Virus record (IMG/VR): IMGVR_UViG_3300045993_000286
Span: 1-21,693 of that record
Reading direction: 5' to 3' (one strand)
Source: a virus
Length of the DNA: 21,693 nucleotides
Position numbers and translations under genes: made by a program. The notes under the pieces are model-generated. The model saw only the letters and a list, made by a program, of their open reading frames with translations. It did not search any database and had not been told where the DNA came from. Shown one piece after another: positions 6,868 through 14,179 of the stretch. Numbering within the stretch: the stretch's first letter is position 1; every line of letters starts with the position of its first letter.

Positions 6868-8852
6868 TGTGCGACCATGCCTTGCTGTGATTTCTGAAGC
6901 TCAACTATGATATCTTCCATAGGATAGCCTTGATGTTCAGCGGCTAGTGCGGTCAATGCAGTCTGCTCATCTACCCCGTACTGTTGCATAACGGCTTGAG
7001 TGTTAGCTTGCATTTCCTCTGGGCTTGGCTGTCCCTGTGGTTGCTGTTCCATATTCTCTTGTGGCATTTCTGGGCCGGCATCTTGCATTTGCTCTTGTGG
7101 TAGTTCTTGACCCATTCCCTGCATAGGTAGTCCAGTCATAGGGTCTACACCCATTTGATTCTGTGCCATTTCCTCTGGGCTTATATCTACAATGATTTTA
7201 TCGTTGTCTGATGTTAGACCTATAATCTCAGAGAATAACTCGCCTTTGTTTAGCTTCTTGCCGGACATAGCTAGGCTTTGGTCAATAGTTGGGTCTGCTG
7301 CAGTTAGTTCTGCGACTTTCATAAGTCCCTCTAGTTTGTCTGCATCATCTTGGGCTTTGTCTTGCTCTGGGTCTACGGTAAAGTCAAAGGTAGCTCGGAT
7401 AGTATCCCATTCAACCTCAACCTCATTGCTTAACTCGCCTTCTTCATTCTCTTGGAACTCCATACCGGCTTTCATAAGTATCTCGCGCTCGTCGTCGGTT
7501 AGCTTAACTAGGTCTTTGCCGTCCATGTTTGCGAAGTGAGTGTTTATCATAGACTTGGCTACTGCTGCGTAGGTTATGTACAGGTTGTCTTTGAAGTCCT
7601 CATCATCTATTGATAGGCTTGCTGCTTGAAACTTAACACCTGCTGGGGTCTTAGAATATTGCGGATCACCTGCACCGGCAGCTATTGAAGTGTCACCTGT
7701 AGGGATAAGTTGGTTTAGTGAAGTCTTGTACATTGCCATGCGTTCAGGTAAGGCTTGGTATATCTGATTACTCATCTCCATGCGCTGTACTTGGGCATTG
7801 CCAGTAAACCATAGTGCGTCTTGTGAGTAGACTAGTGATTCAAGGTCTGCGCTATCAGCATCGCCGGCTACTTCAATTGGTGGTCGTAGGCCTAGCTGGG
7901 TGGCTAGAACATCTGCCTGTCTCATATAATCAAGCACGTTCTGCGTGCCACCAGCTAGCTTTACAATACCAGTTCCGTATGGGTTGATAAAGTCTTGGTA
8001 ACAATATAGGAAGTGTATGCATGAGTCACCAGTTGGATCAGGGTTAGACCACTCACGAACTGTTGAGTCTGTAGCTTTGTGGTACATGTAGAATGGTGCT
8101 TCTATTCCTTTCTGTACAGCAATACAGAACTTGAAACCTTTAGGTCTGGTGTTCTTTTCGTTTTCCTGTCTAGGTGTGTCTTGTGGGTCTCTTTCTTCTT
8201 TATAGTTTCCAGCTAGAATTTTCTCAAGAGCAGTGATATCCCACTTGTTTACACTATCATCTTTCTCGCCTTCAGCTTTGTCTTCTTTATGGTCGGCATT
8301 CTCTTTCTTGGCCTGTTCAATCATGTTTTCAAGCTGGAGCTTTGTGTAGTAGATGTCCCAGAACTGTACGTCTGAATCATAGTCAGATACTTTGCCTGGT
8401 TCAAGTACTACGTCTTGAGGTTGTGCAACTATAAAGTCAGCGTGTCTACGGCCGTCTTTGTCTACAAATATTGTTATAAGAGGGACTGAACCGTATATAG
8501 CTGCTTTACGTACTGCGTCTTTCCATTTACGAATAAAGGGTGCTTGAGTGTTAGCATAAGGGATTATTTCATTCTGCCAGATAATGTTAGCGAGTTCACC
8601 AACCCATGCTTCATCACGGTCAATAGCTTTGGCTGTGCCGGTAAGCTTGCTGGATACAATTCTTTTAGGGAGCTTAAATAATGCAGCAGATAGACTGCCA
8701 TCATTGACTTCGGGTAGGTTAGTATCTAAACCCTCCATTAAACCGTTGTCGGCTAGTCGTTCATAAGATGGGTAGTCCTCACGCCATATCTTTGCTTCGA
8801 TCTTGGATTCGGTATATATCTGCTTAAGGTCTGAGGTCTTGAGGTATGCCAT
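6864..8852 (-). CDS. Portal protein
   Basis: A 662-aa protein of the size of large tailed-phage portals, forming the dodecameric ring at one capsid vertex through which DNA enters and leaves. Supporting features are the N-terminal helical domain (YLKTSDLKQIYTESK), a mid-protein segment YCYQDFINPYGTGIVKLAGG followed by QNVLDYMRQADVLATQLGL, and TPAGVKFQAASLSIDDEDF. The last is the type of long stem-helix region after a TPxG motif seen in portals. The C-terminal 110 residues form a Gln/Met/Pro/Glu-rich low-complexity tail, unusual and perhaps an internal barrel or flexible extension. I chose the ATG at 8852, four bases after AAGGA, over a GTG at 8867. Position between terminase and scaffold is canonical. 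The exact portal subfamily is not resolved. Confidence 0.85.
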   Translation of the reverse strand: MAYLKTSDLKQIYTESKIEAKIWREDYPSYERLADNGLMEGLDTNLPEVNDGSLSAALFKLPKRIVSSKLTGTAKAIDRDEAWVGELANIIWQNEIIPYANTQAPFIRKWKDAVRKAAIYGSVPLITIFVDKDGRRHADFIVAQPQDVVLEPGKVSDYDSDVQFWDIYYTKLQLENMIEQAKKENADHKEDKAEGEKDDSVNKWDITALEKILAGNYKEERDPQDTPRQENEKNTRPKGFKFCIAVQKGIEAPFYMYHKATDSTVREWSNPDPTGDSCIHFLYCYQDFINPYGTGIVKLAGGTQNVLDYMRQADVLATQLGLRPPIEVAGDADSADLESLVYSQDALWFTGNAQVQRMEMSNQIYQALPERMAMYKTSLNQLIPTGDTSIAAGAGDPQYSKTPAGVKFQAASLSIDDEDFKDNLYITYAAVAKSMINTHFANMDGKDLVKLTDDEREILMKAGMEFQENEEGELSNEVEVEWDTIRATFDFTVDPEQDKAQDDADKLEGLMKVAELTAADPTIDQSLAMSGKKLNKGELFSEIIGLTSDNDKIIVDISPEEMAQNQMGVDPMTGLPMQGMGQELPQEQMQDAGPEMPQENMEQQPQGQPSPEEMQANTQAVMQQYGVDEQTALTALAAEHQGYPMEDIIVELQKSQQGMVAQ

Positions 8853-8893
8853 AGTGTCCTTGAACACCCATAGCGCAATGGCCAGACCTGTGT

Positions 8894-9187
8894 CTATGCC
8901 GTTATAATAGCACTAATGTCTTCTCTAGTCAAAGTTTTCATTTCCGTCAATCGTATCTCCATTGCATTCATTTCTGTTGCATATACTCGGTCTTCTGCGG
9001 AATAGTAGTTGCACTCTTTGAGGTGTCCCATTTCAGGTACTTTTTTGAGTAGTTCATACTGTTCTGGAAACATAACCAGCACGTCTGGTAGAATATCCTG
9101 TTCTGCCATCTGCTCTACAGCTTTTCTTATAAGGGTTCTTAGCTTTTGTGTCTTGCCGTCAAAGTCGGTAATGTTTAGTTCAGTCAT
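8894..9187 (-). CDS. Small protein between terminase and portal (97 aa), unknown
   Basis: I place the start at the ATG at 9187, overlapping the end of the 44-aa gene upstream, rather than at the TTG one codon earlier. The product begins MTELNITDFDGKTQKLRTLI and continues with a mixed helix/strand pattern, ILPDVLVMFPEQYELLKKVP, and an acidic end. One Cys is present and no known motif is recognised. Its neighbours on both sides are tiny genes overlapping by a few bases, forming one polycistron from TerL to portal. It may be a head-assembly accessory or an unrelated small protein. Confidence 0.6.
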   Translation of the reverse strand: MTELNITDFDGKTQKLRTLIRKAVEQMAEQDILPDVLVMFPEQYELLKKVPEMGHLKECNYYSAEDRVYATEMNAMEIRLTEMKTLTREDISAIITA

Positions 9188-9314
9188 CAAATATACCTAG
9201 TTCTTCCATCTTCTTTATTAAATCTTTGAATTCAAGATAACACCAAGCACGTTCTTCGTACAAGAGTTCCCACAGATAAGTCGTGCCTGCAGAGTACACA
9301 CCGTATTCTTTCAT
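9180..9314 (-). CDS. Tiny protein (44 aa), unknown
   Basis: This short frame starts at the ATG overlapping the TGA of the gene before it (ATGA) and ends inside the next gene's start. The product begins MKEYGVYSAGTTYLWELLYE and ends KKMEELGIFDD. It is aromatic-rich (five Tyr, two Trp in 44 residues) and probably helical. An in-frame ATG four codons earlier would give 48 aa. Stop-start overlaps at both ends are the main evidence that it is translated. No function can be assigned. Confidence 0.55.
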   Translation of the reverse strand: MKEYGVYSAGTTYLWELLYEERAWCYLEFKDLIKKMEELGIFDD

Positions 9315-9544
9315 TGAATTATCCATTTCTTGATTACACGATATCTCCCCTGAGAATCAATTTGTACGATAATATCTAGCTTATGGGTCTCGCCACTACT
9401 AATAACAGATAGTGACTCTATTACATCTTTCAGTATAGTCTCTTTGCTTGAGAATAGACTAACTTCTATCTCTTGTTTGGTACTCGCTAGTGAGCTGTCG
9501 TAGTAGGATTCGGTGGTTATACGCTTGCCGTGTTCTATGTTCAT
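9311..9544 (-). CDS. Small protein downstream of TerL (77 aa), unknown
   Basis: The ATG overlaps the terminase TGA (ATGA) and the stop overlaps the next ATG, placing it in the packaging operon. The product has a polar N-terminus (MNIEHGKRITTESYYDSSLA), then a strand/helix pattern through EVSLFSSKETILKDVIESLS and a strand pair around KLDIIVQIDSQGRYRVIKKW. This could be a compact alpha/beta fold. No Cys, signal or catalytic motif is visible. Its constant position between TerL and portal suggests packaging or head assembly, but that is guilt by association only. Confidence 0.6.
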   Translation of the reverse strand: MNIEHGKRITTESYYDSSLASTKQEIEVSLFSSKETILKDVIESLSVISSGETHKLDIIVQIDSQGRYRVIKKWIIQ

Positions 9545-10971
9545 ACGTGAAACCTCATTCTTGGAGCGCGTTTAGGTTGTTTACGTTCTTTCGGTGCTTT
9601 TATGTAGCTTATTAGAAAATACGATAATGCTCTCATGCCATCAAAGTGGTGTCCGAATCTACGGTGGTCATCCCATTTAGGCACTATCTGCTCGCCTTGC
9701 TTTGATACTTTCTCTAACCATACAAGGTTTTCAATCTCTTGTACCATCCAGTTCTGTTCTTTGCCGGATGTTTCGTTAATCTCAACCAGGTTATCTGACA
9801 CGTAGAGTCTAGGCTTACCTGTTCCTGCTTGGACATGTCCGTACTCGTCTAACTTATTGGCTAGGGTTTCATCCCAACTCGCGTCCTCTCCTGGCAACTT
9901 CTCTACAGGATCAAGCCTCATGCCTAGTTTAGCTAGTGACTCTTGCAGTCTAGGGTCATCATTATCTGTCCAGCCTCTTGTTAGAGTAAGTCCACCTATC
10001 TTTGAGTCTCTAAGCTCTTTTATACGCTCAGTGGTTAGTTGCTTCTGTCTAAACCCATTGACTATATGGACTGAGTTATCGCTGTCTACTCCAATCAGTA
10101 GCCATGCTGCAGGGTCAGAATAACCCCCATCGAATACTTCGTACCAAGTCCATGAGCGGTCTAATGAATCGTAGTGCCTCAAGTGTATAGTTCTATCCCA
10201 CCATGCACAGACAAGTCCTACACGCTTGACGAACTTGCCCTCACGCCTTACCTGCAACGCTTGAGCTGATAGACCTCTCGACATCTGTTCCTTCTGCACC
10301 TCGGTTAAGAATGGGTTATCGTCCCATCCAGCCTCTGACACGAATAAGTCGGGGTTGCTAGTGTTTAGATATATCTCATCATAAACCCACGTCATACCCT
10401 TGACGGCTGTCATGGTTAGAATAACATCGAGTTGCTGTCCGGCCTCAACACGCACAAAACATTCTTCCCATATATCTTTAGGTGGTTCTTCGTCAAACCA
10501 TATAAGTCTTTTACCTGTACCTTGAAACTTCTCTCGTCCTTGATCGTATGATTTGAAGTCTATGATTGTGCCATTCTTCATACGAATCTTCTTGATAATT
10601 CTGCCTCTTAAGTAGCTGATACTCTCAATGTCTTTGGCTGGTATGTATGATAATAGCTTCTTTTGAGTAGTTTCTTCTTGCACCTCATAGGACGGGCAGG
10701 CACACCATATCTCTACTGGCTCTCCTATAGTTCTAGTAGGATGGTTGTTGGTGGCGTACCGTGCAGTTTCACTTGCTCCCCATTCAGTCTTGCCAACACG
10801 GTTTCCCCAGAACAATGCTCTGACTGCTTTATCGTTTGCAGTGGCTTCCTTTTGTTTATCGTGTTGCTTGGCATACTTCAATGGGTCGTCTTGATGCCGG
10901 CGTTCTTTCTCTGCCAACACTTCAAGATAATCTATCTTGTCTTGCCTTGATAACTGCGTCGAGTTGCTCAT
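9541..10971 (-). CDS. terL: Terminase large subunit (TerL)
   Basis: A 476-aa DNA-packaging motor and headful/cos nuclease. The N-terminal ATPase shows a Walker A-type P-loop GNRVGKT (residues 56-62) and Walker B RLIWFDEE (155-162) with the catalytic Glu. Coupling-type sequence LTMTAVKGMTWVYDEIY follows. The C-terminal RNase H-like nuclease shows acidic positions at FDGGYSDPAA (D281), the GWTDNDDP segment (around 334-340) and HHFDGMRAL (D444), matching the DxxxDAL-type end of the family. It docks on the portal and translocates DNA into the procapsid. The ATG start lies inside the end of the upstream gene (50-nt overlap), an unusually long overlap that nonetheless keeps a continuous packaging operon. 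Confidence 0.93.
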   Translation of the reverse strand: MSNSTQLSRQDKIDYLEVLAEKERRHQDDPLKYAKQHDKQKEATANDKAVRALFWGNRVGKTEWGASETARYATNNHPTRTIGEPVEIWCACPSYEVQEETTQKKLLSYIPAKDIESISYLRGRIIKKIRMKNGTIIDFKSYDQGREKFQGTGKRLIWFDEEPPKDIWEECFVRVEAGQQLDVILTMTAVKGMTWVYDEIYLNTSNPDLFVSEAGWDDNPFLTEVQKEQMSRGLSAQALQVRREGKFVKRVGLVCAWWDRTIHLRHYDSLDRSWTWYEVFDGGYSDPAAWLLIGVDSDNSVHIVNGFRQKQLTTERIKELRDSKIGGLTLTRGWTDNDDPRLQESLAKLGMRLDPVEKLPGEDASWDETLANKLDEYGHVQAGTGKPRLYVSDNLVEINETSGKEQNWMVQEIENLVWLEKVSKQGEQIVPKWDDHRRFGHHFDGMRALSYFLISYIKAPKERKQPKRAPRMRFHV

Positions 10972-11290
10972 CGGTCATGTCCTCATATTTATGGGTTATT
11001 TCGCCTGTGCTTTCTACTGACACTGTTGGCCTACCTTCTAGTCTGTCCAATAACTCCCTAACTGCTTTTAGATTGCCCTTCCTGGCCTGACTTATCATTA
11101 TCATGTCTATCTGCTCCATGACACTAAAGTCCTCTAACTCTCCGGTTACGGGGTTCTGCATCTTCTCCGTTAGCTTTAGTAATCTCTGCAATCTAGTCTT
11201 GCTGTGTTCTATACCCTTTGGCTTACCGGCTGGGTTGCCCGATTGACCTGGCTTGAACTTGTGACCGACTATATTTTCTGGATTAGGCAT
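10922..11290 (-). CDS. DUF5681-type protein, putative small terminase/packaging subunit
   Basis: The N-terminus contains KFKPGQSGNPAGKPKG (residues about 12-27), the signature of DUF5681 proteins, which usually sit directly upstream of phage terminase large subunits as here. The rest (EHSKTRLQRLLKLTEKMQNP to the Arg/Asp-rich C-terminus) is helical. A role in DNA recognition during packaging, replacing a classical small terminase, is inferred from synteny. The start ATG overlaps the methyltransferase stop by a few bases, and the end overlaps TerL by 50 nt, so expression is coupled to both. It has no Cys and no membrane segment. Confidence 0.75.
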   Translation of the reverse strand: MPNPENIVGHKFKPGQSGNPAGKPKGIEHSKTRLQRLLKLTEKMQNPVTGELEDFSVMEQIDMIMISQARKGNLKAVRELLDRLEGRPTVSVESTGEITHKYEDMTDEQLDAVIKARQDRLS

Positions 11291-12059
11291 TTCGCTGTTC
11301 CTTCGCTGATATTGCCGGTGTTAATTCTTCCCAATTCTCGGGCAGTTGATTGTCTGGTTGTATAAACTTAGCGTAGCGTTTGCGTATAACGTCCACATAC
11401 TTAGGGTCAAGCTCCATACCATAACAAGTACGGTCTGTTTGTTCACAAGCTATTAGGGTAGAGCCGGAGCCGAGGAATAGGTCAACTACAGTCTTTGCTT
11501 CTGGGTGATTGTGTATAGCCTTGGCCATTAGCTCTAGTGGTTTCATTGTTGGGTGAACATCGTTGGTGTTGGGTCTTTTATATTCCCACACGTCAACTTG
11601 TGTCCTATCTTTCAAATGCTCTATCTTATCTCCCTCAAACCAACCATAAAAACAAGCTTCATACCTTTTTTGATAATCTGAACGACCTGGTACTAGCCTG
11701 TCCTTATACAGTATTAGTGTTGATGACCAATGTATACCACTCTCTATAAATGCAAGTGTCATCTTCATACCATCAGGGCCTGGAGCATGACAGGCGTATA
11801 TAGGGCCATTGGTAACAAGTCGAAGTGATGTTGCTATCCCTTTGCAGAAATCTACCCATGCGTCAGCACCCATCTTGTCATTCAAAATGACCCCATCCTC
11901 CTCGTTTCCATTCCATTTACTACCCCATATTGGATTCTTGCTAGAGCCGTAGGCTACGTTGTACGGTGGGTCTGTAAAAACCATATCAGCGACAGTACCA
12001 TCCATGAGCTTAGCTGTATCGTTGAGGCTATCCCCACACATAACCCTATGCCTCCCCAA
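11283..12059 (-). CDS. DNA methyltransferase domain (N6-adenine/N4-cytosine), 3' half of a split ParB-methyltransferase
   Basis: Motif IV DPPY is at residues 30-33 and precedes the SAM-binding motif FLGSG (about 195-199) and HPTMKP (169-174). This is the beta-group order of amino-methyltransferases that act on DNA bases in the exocyclic amino group. The first residues, LGRHRVMCGDS, are the standard entry into this domain after a ParB-like N-domain in fused phage and plasmid methylases. Here that N-domain is encoded just upstream in another frame. The reading frame is open back to a TAG at 12102-12104, right at a run of nine G. No good independent start codon or ribosome-binding site exists; TTG at 12059 is only nominal. 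It likely protects phage DNA or regulates it; no cognate restriction enzyme is seen. Confidence 0.85.
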   Translation of the reverse strand: MGRHRVMCGDSLNDTAKLMDGTVADMVFTDPPYNVAYGSSKNPIWGSKWNGNEEDGVILNDKMGADAWVDFCKGIATSLRLVTNGPIYACHAPGPDGMKMTLAFIESGIHWSSTLILYKDRLVPGRSDYQKRYEACFYGWFEGDKIEHLKDRTQVDVWEYKRPNTNDVHPTMKPLELMAKAIHNHPEAKTVVDLFLGSGSTLIACEQTDRTCYGMELDPKYVDVIRKRYAKFIQPDNQLPENWEELTPAISAKEQRNA

Positions 12060-12510
12060 CTGATAAACAGTGCCTAGGACACTTAAGGCAACGCCCCCCC
12101 CCTACTTCAGGTGCTTCATCTTCTTCAACTTCTTCATCGTTAAATCCAGCCGGTAGGTCTAAGCCCCAGTCATCAAGTAGTTCTGTATCCCATTCGTTAG
12201 CTAGGACATCCCAGTCCCACTCACCACCTGATACGTTGTCTTTTATAATGAATTCGTTTTGCTTTTCCTCTGACCAGTCCACTATCTTGACAGGCACTTC
12301 TTTAATCCCTGCTTCTTTAGCTGCTTTAAACCGCATGTTACCACCTAGGATAATATGGTCTTTGTTTACTACTATCTCTCGTGCTTCAAGCATTTCTGGG
12401 AAGTCTTTTAGTGACTGTACTAGCTTTTTGAATTTATCGTCTTTGATAAGTCTGGGGTTGTTCGGGTTAGGTTTGATCTCTGTAACTTTGAGAGTCTCAG
12501 GTATCGGCAT
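12046..12510 (-). CDS. ParB/Srx-like N-terminal domain, 5' half of a split ParB-methyltransferase
   Basis: The 154-aa frame starts at an ATG with AGGAAA upstream. Residues 1-90 match the ParB/sulfiredoxin-like domain: NPRLIKDDKFKKLVQSLKDF, then the hallmark ILGGNMRFKAAKEAGIKEVP. An acidic linker DEEVEEDEAPEV follows. After three glycines encoded by the nine-G run the frame goes astray into RCLKCPRHCLSVGEA and stops. One base skipped in the run would instead read GGGVALSVLGTVYQLGRHRV straight into the methyltransferase, the expected fused architecture. The foreign 15-residue tail is therefore probably a consequence of the shift. In such fusions the ParB-like part is thought to contribute DNA binding or nuclease-like activity. 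That function is inference. Confidence 0.85.
   Translation of the reverse strand: MPIPETLKVTEIKPNPNNPRLIKDDKFKKLVQSLKDFPEMLEAREIVVNKDHIILGGNMRFKAAKEAGIKEVPVKIVDWSEEKQNEFIIKDNVSGGEWDWDVLANEWDTELLDDWGLDLPAGFNDEEVEEDEAPEVGGGRCLKCPRHCLSVGEA
12094..12102 (-). repeat. Nine-base C/G homopolymer at the ParB-methyltransferase frame junction
   Basis: Nine consecutive C on the plus strand (G in the message) lie exactly where the ParB-like frame and the methyltransferase frame would join. Eight G (or eleven) would fuse them; nine separates them. This is the classic arrangement of a slipped-strand switch, a programmed-frameshift site, or a homopolymer sequencing error. Confidence 0.9.
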
Positions 12511-12535
12511 TGCGTGTTTCCTGTTTAATAATCTC

Positions 12536-12564
12536 AGGATAACATAAGTAGTTTAGTTAGTAAA
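12536..12564 (-). promoter_or_regulatory. Candidate promoter for ParB-methyltransferase-packaging operon
   Basis: In the 56-nt gap upstream of the ParB gene the minus strand reads TTTACT, a 17-bp spacer and TATCCT, each about 4/6 to consensus. It is the only reasonable match in a short non-coding gap preceding the packaging genes. It is weaker than the three early promoters and lacks their shared operator, as would suit a later-expressed unit. A phage-specific promoter could be different. Confidence 0.3.
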
Positions 12565-12566
12565 GT

Positions 12567-12764
12567 CTAGCTGTTACGGTTTATATCTATCTTATTCGCA
12601 AGGTCATATACTTCAACCGCTAGCCCACAATGTATACAAGCATATATGTCTTTAGGTATTATTCGCATGTACCCTTCTGTGGCTAGGATTACTTCTCGTT
12701 TGATGAATACATTGTCGTGTCCTATGCATTGGTCTACTGGTATCATTTCTGCGTATTTGCTCAT
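12567..12764 (-). CDS. Small putative zinc-binding protein (65 aa)
   Basis: The ATG follows an almost perfect ribosome-binding site (AAGGAGGGATAT) that overlaps the stop of the CAP gene upstream, so the two are co-expressed. Possible metal ligands are CIGHD (residues 13-17) and CIHC (around 44-47), spaced about 30 residues apart as in a small zinc ribbon. No DNA-binding or enzymatic family is recognised. It could be a regulator or an anti-host peptide. It lies at the junction between the replication/recombination block and the ParB/packaging block. Confidence 0.6.
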   Translation of the reverse strand: MSKYAEMIPVDQCIGHDNVFIKREVILATEGYMRIIPKDIYACIHCGLAVEVYDLANKIDINRNS

Positions 12765-12774
12765 ATATCCCTCC

Positions 12775-13272
12775 TTAGTTAGTAAAGTGCTGTACTATTA
12801 GCTTAGTTCCTCTGAAGTCGCAGATAGCATAGCCTACCTTATTGAATGCTGTGTCTACAATGTTTTCTTTGTGAAGTTGGCTACTCATCCAATTTTGAGT
12901 GACTATCTCGTTTGTTGGTTGACCATAGGCTAGGTTCTCTCCAGCTTTGTAATAAAGTGATACGTATTTCTGTATGAATGCCCAGGGTTCAGTTCCGTCC
13001 GGTGCATTATGCGCCCAGTAGTCTTTAGCTTGCATGTCTAGGCATTTATCATTAGCTGATAGGTTTAGGTCTTGATCTAGGTCTAGGGTGTCTAATCCTA
13101 GTTTTGTTCGCTCTAGGTTAGAGCCTGTCCATAGTCCTTCTATTGTTAGAGGTGGAGTTACTTGGACTATATTGGTCTGAGTCTGTATCTCAGTTATTAG
13201 CTTAGGTGCTTGGGGTATGAAATAGCCAGCAAGTACAAGTAATGGTGCTAGTAGTAGGTATTTTTTACTCAT
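12775..13272 (-). CDS. Membrane-anchored CAP (SCP/YkwD-like) domain protein
   Basis: Residues 5-20 (YLLLAPLLVLAGYFIP) after two Lys form a signal anchor or signal peptide. The CAP fold follows: LSANDKCLDMQAKDYWAHNA with a conserved His at 88, GENLAYG with Glu 112, and SSQLHKENI with His 134. These are the three pocket residues and the [GxNLA] signature of the CRISP/antigen-5/PR-1 superfamily. The protein would act outside the membrane. Bacterial CAP proteins (YkwD) occur widely in Gram-positives and, from memory, in Patescibacteria. In a phage this is an unusual cargo, perhaps altering the surface of the infected cell. It is coupled by ATGA overlap to the RHH gene upstream. Two Cys (77, 151) could form a disulfide. 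Confidence 0.8.
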   Translation of the reverse strand: MSKKYLLLAPLLVLAGYFIPQAPKLITEIQTQTNIVQVTPPLTIEGLWTGSNLERTKLGLDTLDLDQDLNLSANDKCLDMQAKDYWAHNAPDGTEPWAFIQKYVSLYYKAGENLAYGQPTNEIVTQNWMSSQLHKENIVDTAFNKVGYAICDFRGTKLIVQHFTN

Positions 13273-13457
13273 TTCTTAATCCTTGATATATCTGGTCTTA
13301 TGTTTGAACTTACTTCTAGTGGGTATAGTTCTGTGGTCATTTCTGATAGAATTCTATTTATTAAATCTGACAATGATATCTTGTTTATAACTGCGTATAT
13401 CTTAGCCTTTTGTTTGAGTTTCGGGTTCAGATAGATTGTGGTTTTCTCTCTTTTCAT
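13269..13457 (-). CDS. Ribbon-helix-helix (CopG/Arc-type) transcriptional regulator
   Basis: A 62-aa protein with the compact RHH pattern: a basic strand KREKTTIYLNPKLKQKAKIY (residues 2-21), a first helix, a turn at NKISLSDLIN, and a second helix LINRILSEMTTEL. Such proteins dimerise and use the N-terminal strand to read the major groove of short palindromic operators. It is one of two small DNA-binding candidates in the window (the other is at 14176-14520) that could recognise the repeated 18-bp operator of the three early promoters. It is tightly coupled to its neighbours (ATGA overlaps at both ends). Antitoxin activity is possible in principle, but no toxin-like partner is recognised. Confidence 0.75.
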   Translation of the reverse strand: MKREKTTIYLNPKLKQKAKIYAVINKISLSDLINRILSEMTTELYPLEVSSNIRPDISRIKK

Positions 13458-13801
13458 ATATTATCTCCTAAATACTTTATGGGGTCATCACTTATAACCA
13501 TTTGCTGTAGGTGGTGTTCCCAGTTGTCGGTGTCTACTTGACCTATTTCATCTTGAGGGCAGTTGTACATGTCGGCGCTACGCTTTGGCAGGTCGCCCCA
13601 AAGAGCTTTTGCAAAGTCGTGTGAATAGATAATGCCGAATATTGACCAAGCCGAGTATAAATCTTTATACACCCAAAAAGCCCATGGTTCGCCCGTTATT
13701 GAATCAAAGTCTACTTCAAGATACTCACCTATTGATATTGATTTCCATCCACCATCAATAGCTTTCTGTATAGCCTTTTCTAATATCTCTTGATTGGTCA
13801 T
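13454..13801 (-). CDS. Phage protein of unknown function (115 aa)
   Basis: An ATG after AAAGGAG (good ribosome-binding site) begins the frame, which ends overlapping the RHH gene. The sequence is globular alpha/beta: MTNQEILEKAIQKAIDGGWK helix, then strand-rich SIGEYLEVDFDSITGEPWAF, aromatic WVYKDLYSAWSIFGIIYSHDFAKALWG, and an acidic C-terminus with WEHHLQQMV. The unusually high Trp content (five) and pattern resemble small conserved proteins of phage early regions, whose functions are not known. No catalytic or metal-binding motif stands out. Confidence 0.65.
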   Translation of the reverse strand: MTNQEILEKAIQKAIDGGWKSISIGEYLEVDFDSITGEPWAFWVYKDLYSAWSIFGIIYSHDFAKALWGDLPKRSADMYNCPQDEIGQVDTDNWEHHLQQMVISDDPIKYLGDNI

Positions 13802-13816
13802 TATTATCTCCTTTGC

Positions 13817-14179
13817 TTAACTACTTTCTGGTAACCAATTACGTTTAACACCTTCAATATAATTTATCGCTTCTTCTGCGCCTTTGCATATAACTGCGTC
13901 TACTCCTGCATTGTTTAACGCTTCAATCCAGTCCTTTTGCTCTTGGCTGGTTGATGATCCTTTGGTTCGTTTTAGCTCAATAGCAACAAGTCGATTGTTC
14001 ACGATCACAAGATAGTCTGGGAAGCCCTTGCTTGTGCCTTGCTGCTTGTTGCGTATACCTTGAAATCTTGCCCCCCTACCACTGCCAGTTTCGTTGGCTA
14101 CGTGGGTAAAGCGATAGCCTCTGACACGTAGATAGGCTACAAGGGTTCTGGCTTCTTGGGCTTCAGTTGGTGGTTTCAC
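13817..14179 (-). CDS. VRR-NUC domain nuclease
   Basis: 120 aa, the minimal length of stand-alone phage VRR-NUC proteins (PD-(D/E)xK fold). Catalytic positions visible are GFPDYLV (Asp 55), AIELKR (Glu 68, Lys 70) and SQEQKDW (Gln 81 followed by a helix). These match the VRR-NUC order D-ExK-Q. The N-terminal helix MKPPTEAQEARTLVAYLRVRGY and the basic GTSKG loop fit DNA binding. In phages this enzyme is usually associated with recombination or resolution and with ERF-type single-strand annealing. It starts at a GTG overlapping the TGA of the HTH gene upstream (GTGA). Confidence 0.85.
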   Translation of the reverse strand: MKPPTEAQEARTLVAYLRVRGYRFTHVANETGSGRGARFQGIRNKQQGTSKGFPDYLVIVNNRLVAIELKRTKGSSTSQEQKDWIEALNNAGVDAVICKGAEEAINYIEGVKRNWLPESS

